Shown here piece by piece: positions 14,288 to 15,220 of a stretch of 15,220 nt of DNA. This DNA is from an uncultured Lachnospiraceae bacterium. GTDB lineage: Bacteria; Bacillota; Clostridia; Lachnospirales; Lachnospiraceae. Numbering within the stretch: the first letter of the stretch is position 1; the number at the start of each line of letters is the position of its first letter. The stretch is taken from NCBI GenBank assembly GCA_902766655.1, contig CACXEL010000125.1, forward strand, positions 1 through 15,220, written 5' to 3'. The translations under genes and the position numbers were made by a program. Below the pieces are notes generated by a model. That model made no database searches, was not told the DNA's origin, and saw nothing but the letters and a program-made list of their open reading frames with translations.

Positions 14288-14567
14288 TCAAGGACCTGAC
14301 ATATCTCCCGGCACCAGCCCGCCGCCTTTTTTCAGACGATCGGCACCGGCGGCGTCCGGCCGGCACCGGGTATGTTTCATCTACTGCCAAAGGCCTCCGT
14401 CGTCGGCACAGCTTCCGAAATCTTTTCACGGCAGCCTCCGTCCGGCGCCCGCAGCTCCTGCGGTATCATCCGCCGCCAAAGACTTCCGTCATCGGCACAG
14501 CTTCCGCAGTCTTTTTTACTGCAGCCTCTGTCCGATCTCCGGCGCCCGGCAGCTCCTGTGGTTTCAT
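14288..14567 (-). repeat. Three-unit, about 90-bp tandem repeat with ATGA-linked mini-ORFs
   Basis: The 375-bp gap between the pilin and DUF5702 genes holds three head-to-tail copies. Units 1 and 2 are 89 bp apart and share long exact runs (for example 15 nt at 14492-14506 and 14403-14417). Unit 3 is more diverged, keeping ATGAAAC and an AAAAAAG(A/G)C(T/G)GCGG block. On the minus strand each unit is an open frame: 14466-14567 (33 aa, MKPQELPGAG to EVFGGG), 14377-14469 (30 aa, MIPQELRAPD to EAFGSR) and 14288-14380 (30 aa). Each frame joins the next by an ATGA overlap. None has a clear ribosome site of its own. The peptides of units 1 and 2 share PQEL and EAVPxTExFG. This may be a decayed, duplicated small gene or a structured RNA spacer. 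Confidence 0.7.
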
Positions 14568-14590
14568 TTCCCAGGCGTCCGCCAGGGTCG

Positions 14591-14758
14591 TCAGATTGCC
14601 CCGCTCTGGGTACTGACCTTGTTCAGAATGCTCTTGACGACCTTGACCAGCTGGTTCTTGAAGAGGGCGACCAGCGCAATAAGCACCAGAAGGACCAGTA
14701 TGATTTCAACGGTCGTGACACCTTCTTCGTCCGCCAGGAAGACTCTCACTTCTTCCAT
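14591..14758 (-). CDS. Flp1-like type IVb prepilin
   Basis: The 55-residue protein reads MEEVRVFLADEEG, then VTTVE and a hydrophobic helix (about 16-33), then KNQLVKVVKSILNKVSTQSGAI. The Gly13/Val14 junction with Glu18 at +5 is a canonical prepilin peptidase site, giving a mature pilin of 42 residues. This size and layout match Flp1-like pilins of Firmicutes. The ATG at 14758 is supported by AGGAGG 7 nt upstream; a longer in-frame start at 14818 has no such support. It is the first gene of the leftward cluster and probably the most abundant product, since a long non-coding spacer follows it. Confidence 0.9.
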   Translation of the reverse strand: MEEVRVFLADEEGVTTVEIILVLLVLIALVALFKNQLVKVVKSILNKVSTQSGAI

Positions 14759-14818
14759 CCTCCATCCTCCTTTCCGCGTGATTCCCTCCCTCGCCGGCCG
14801 GCTCTTTGGGGTAGGCAA

Positions 14819-14848
14819 AGCATACCAACTAATCCATCGGCATTACAA
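14819..14848 (-). promoter_or_regulatory. Candidate promoter for the pilin cluster
   Basis: The minus strand has TTGTAA (14843-14848), an 18-nt spacer and TATGCT (14819-14824), with TGG before the -10 (extended -10). The predicted start is near 14812, about 55 nt before the pilin ATG. The match is moderate. It overlaps one arm of a large inverted repeat (14831-14880). Confidence 0.5.
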
Positions 14849-14880
14849 GACGGAATAATATACGAAATGCCGCATGGATT
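14831..14880. repeat. Large inverted repeat at the pilin promoter
   Basis: AATCCATCGGCATT (14831-14844) pairs with AATGCCGCATGGATT (14866-14880) over 14 bp with one bulged base and a 21-nt AT-rich loop. On the plus strand it is followed by TTTTT, so it could terminate plus-strand transcripts. On the minus strand it overlaps the candidate -35 box. A second repeat, TAATCC/GGATTA (14888-14907), lies beside it. Confidence 0.65.
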
Positions 14881-15009
14881 TTTCGTGTAATCCTTCTAAT
14901 CGGATTATCCAACAGGCACACAAAAAGACCCCCGCACCTTTAGATGGGTGTTTATAAGACAGTTTTGAACAAAAACTGATTTGGGCATCTGACTGACAGG
15001 GTTGGCAAC

Positions 15010-15059
15010 AAAAAAGGAAGATGATCTGCTTATTTCTGTGCAGATCATCTTCCTTTTTT
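15010..15059. terminator. 20-bp perfect bidirectional terminator-like hairpin
   Basis: AAAAAAGGAAGATGATCTGC pairs perfectly with its complement at 15040-15059 around a 10-nt loop; each strand ends in six T. It lies in a divergent intergenic region (14759-15164, 406 bp) in which neither neighbour reads towards it. The region otherwise holds the pilin promoter, two inverted repeats and the promoter of the plus-strand gene. I see no gene in it. Confidence 0.85.
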
Positions 15060-15103
15060 ACGGTATTGAGCTGTAATTGTTAAGGCTTTTTTAGCGGTAA
15101 TAG

Positions 15104-15132
15104 TTGACATGCAAACATTTGTTTGCTATGAT
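15104..15132 (+). promoter_or_regulatory. Predicted promoter with spacer operator for the right-edge gene
   Basis: The plus strand has a perfect TTGACA (15104-15109), a 17-nt spacer and TATGAT (15127-15132), with TGC before the -10. The inverted repeat GCAAACA-TT-TGTTTGC (15111-15126) fills the spacer almost exactly, a position typical of repressor operators. Confidence 0.85.
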
Positions 15133-15164
15133 GTCCTTATCTTGGCAGGAGGACCAACACTATC

Positions 15165-15220
15165 ATGTCAGCTTTGACCGATTTCATAACCGCATATAAT
15201 GAGCTGTCCTACAGTGACCG
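15165..15220 (+). CDS. Unidentified protein, N-terminal fragment
   Basis: Only 18 full codons are visible (MSALTDFITAYNELSYSD), and the frame is open at the window edge. The ATG at 15165 follows AGGAGG at 15147-15152 with a rather long 12-nt spacing and lies about 26 nt after the predicted transcription start. It is the only gene on the plus strand and is divergent from the pilin cluster. Too little is present to name a family. The operator-like repeat in its promoter suggests that it is repressed, possibly by its own product or by a regulator encoded nearby. Confidence 0.65.
   Translation, partial: MSALTDFITAYNELSYSD

Noticed and set aside
13956..14429. A 157-codon minus-strand open frame overlapping the repeat and the start of the DUF5702 gene
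   Set aside because: It is Arg-rich and out of frame with the well-supported DUF5702 gene, and it starts within the repeat without a ribosome site.
1..15220. tRNA or rRNA genes, insertion sequences or attachment sites
   Set aside because: I saw no cloverleaf, rRNA core sequence, transposase or flanking target duplication anywhere in the window.

Overview
The window looks like the chromosome of a moderately GC-rich low-GC-lineage Gram-positive (class Clostridia), most likely Lachnospiraceae. The RpoB, L7/L12 and L33 sequences, the L10 leader with an attenuator, the strong GGAGG ribosome sites and the accessory families (BspA-type leucine-rich repeats, zinc-ribbon/YARHG, DUF6382-FHA, DUF5702, Flp1-like pilin) all fit that assignment. 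It is made from family recognition only; no database was consulted. Every gene lies on the minus strand except one that begins at the right edge.

Right-hand side of the housekeeping block, read in the direction of transcription (high to low coordinates): rpmG, secE, nusG, rplK and rplA follow a promoter at 5661-5689. Next come rplJ and rplL, with their own promoter (3165-3193) and a leader RNA that carries an intrinsic attenuator. After an intrinsic terminator (1873-1904) and a further strong promoter (1686-1714) comes rpoB, which is cut by the window edge after codon 528, just past the rifampicin-resistance region. Three promoters therefore divide a classical gene order into separately tunable units.

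Middle (5816-8830): a secreted, membrane-anchored BspA-like leucine-rich-repeat protein lies behind a small one-ribbon zinc-ribbon membrane protein. Upstream of these, under its own promoter and followed by a hairpin, is a double zinc-ribbon, single-membrane-span protein with a Pro/Thr linker and a YARHG domain.

Right (8917-14848): a Flp/Tad-like secretion or pilus cluster reads leftward: Flp1-like prepilin, DUF5702 (TadG-like) protein, TadE-like pseudopilin with a cysteine-rich tail, A24 prepilin peptidase, a second small TadE-like pseudopilin, and a DUF6382-FHA membrane protein, closed by a terminator at 8917-8949. The assembly ATPase (TadA) and the platform proteins (TadB/TadC) are not in the window. 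Between the pilin and the DUF5702 gene lies a three-unit, roughly 90-bp tandem repeat whose units read as tiny ORFs joined by ATGA overlaps.

Right edge: a structure-rich divergent intergenic region (14759-15164) separates the pilin cluster from the start of an unidentified plus-strand gene. That gene has a near-consensus promoter whose spacer is occupied by an inverted repeat, suggesting repressor control.
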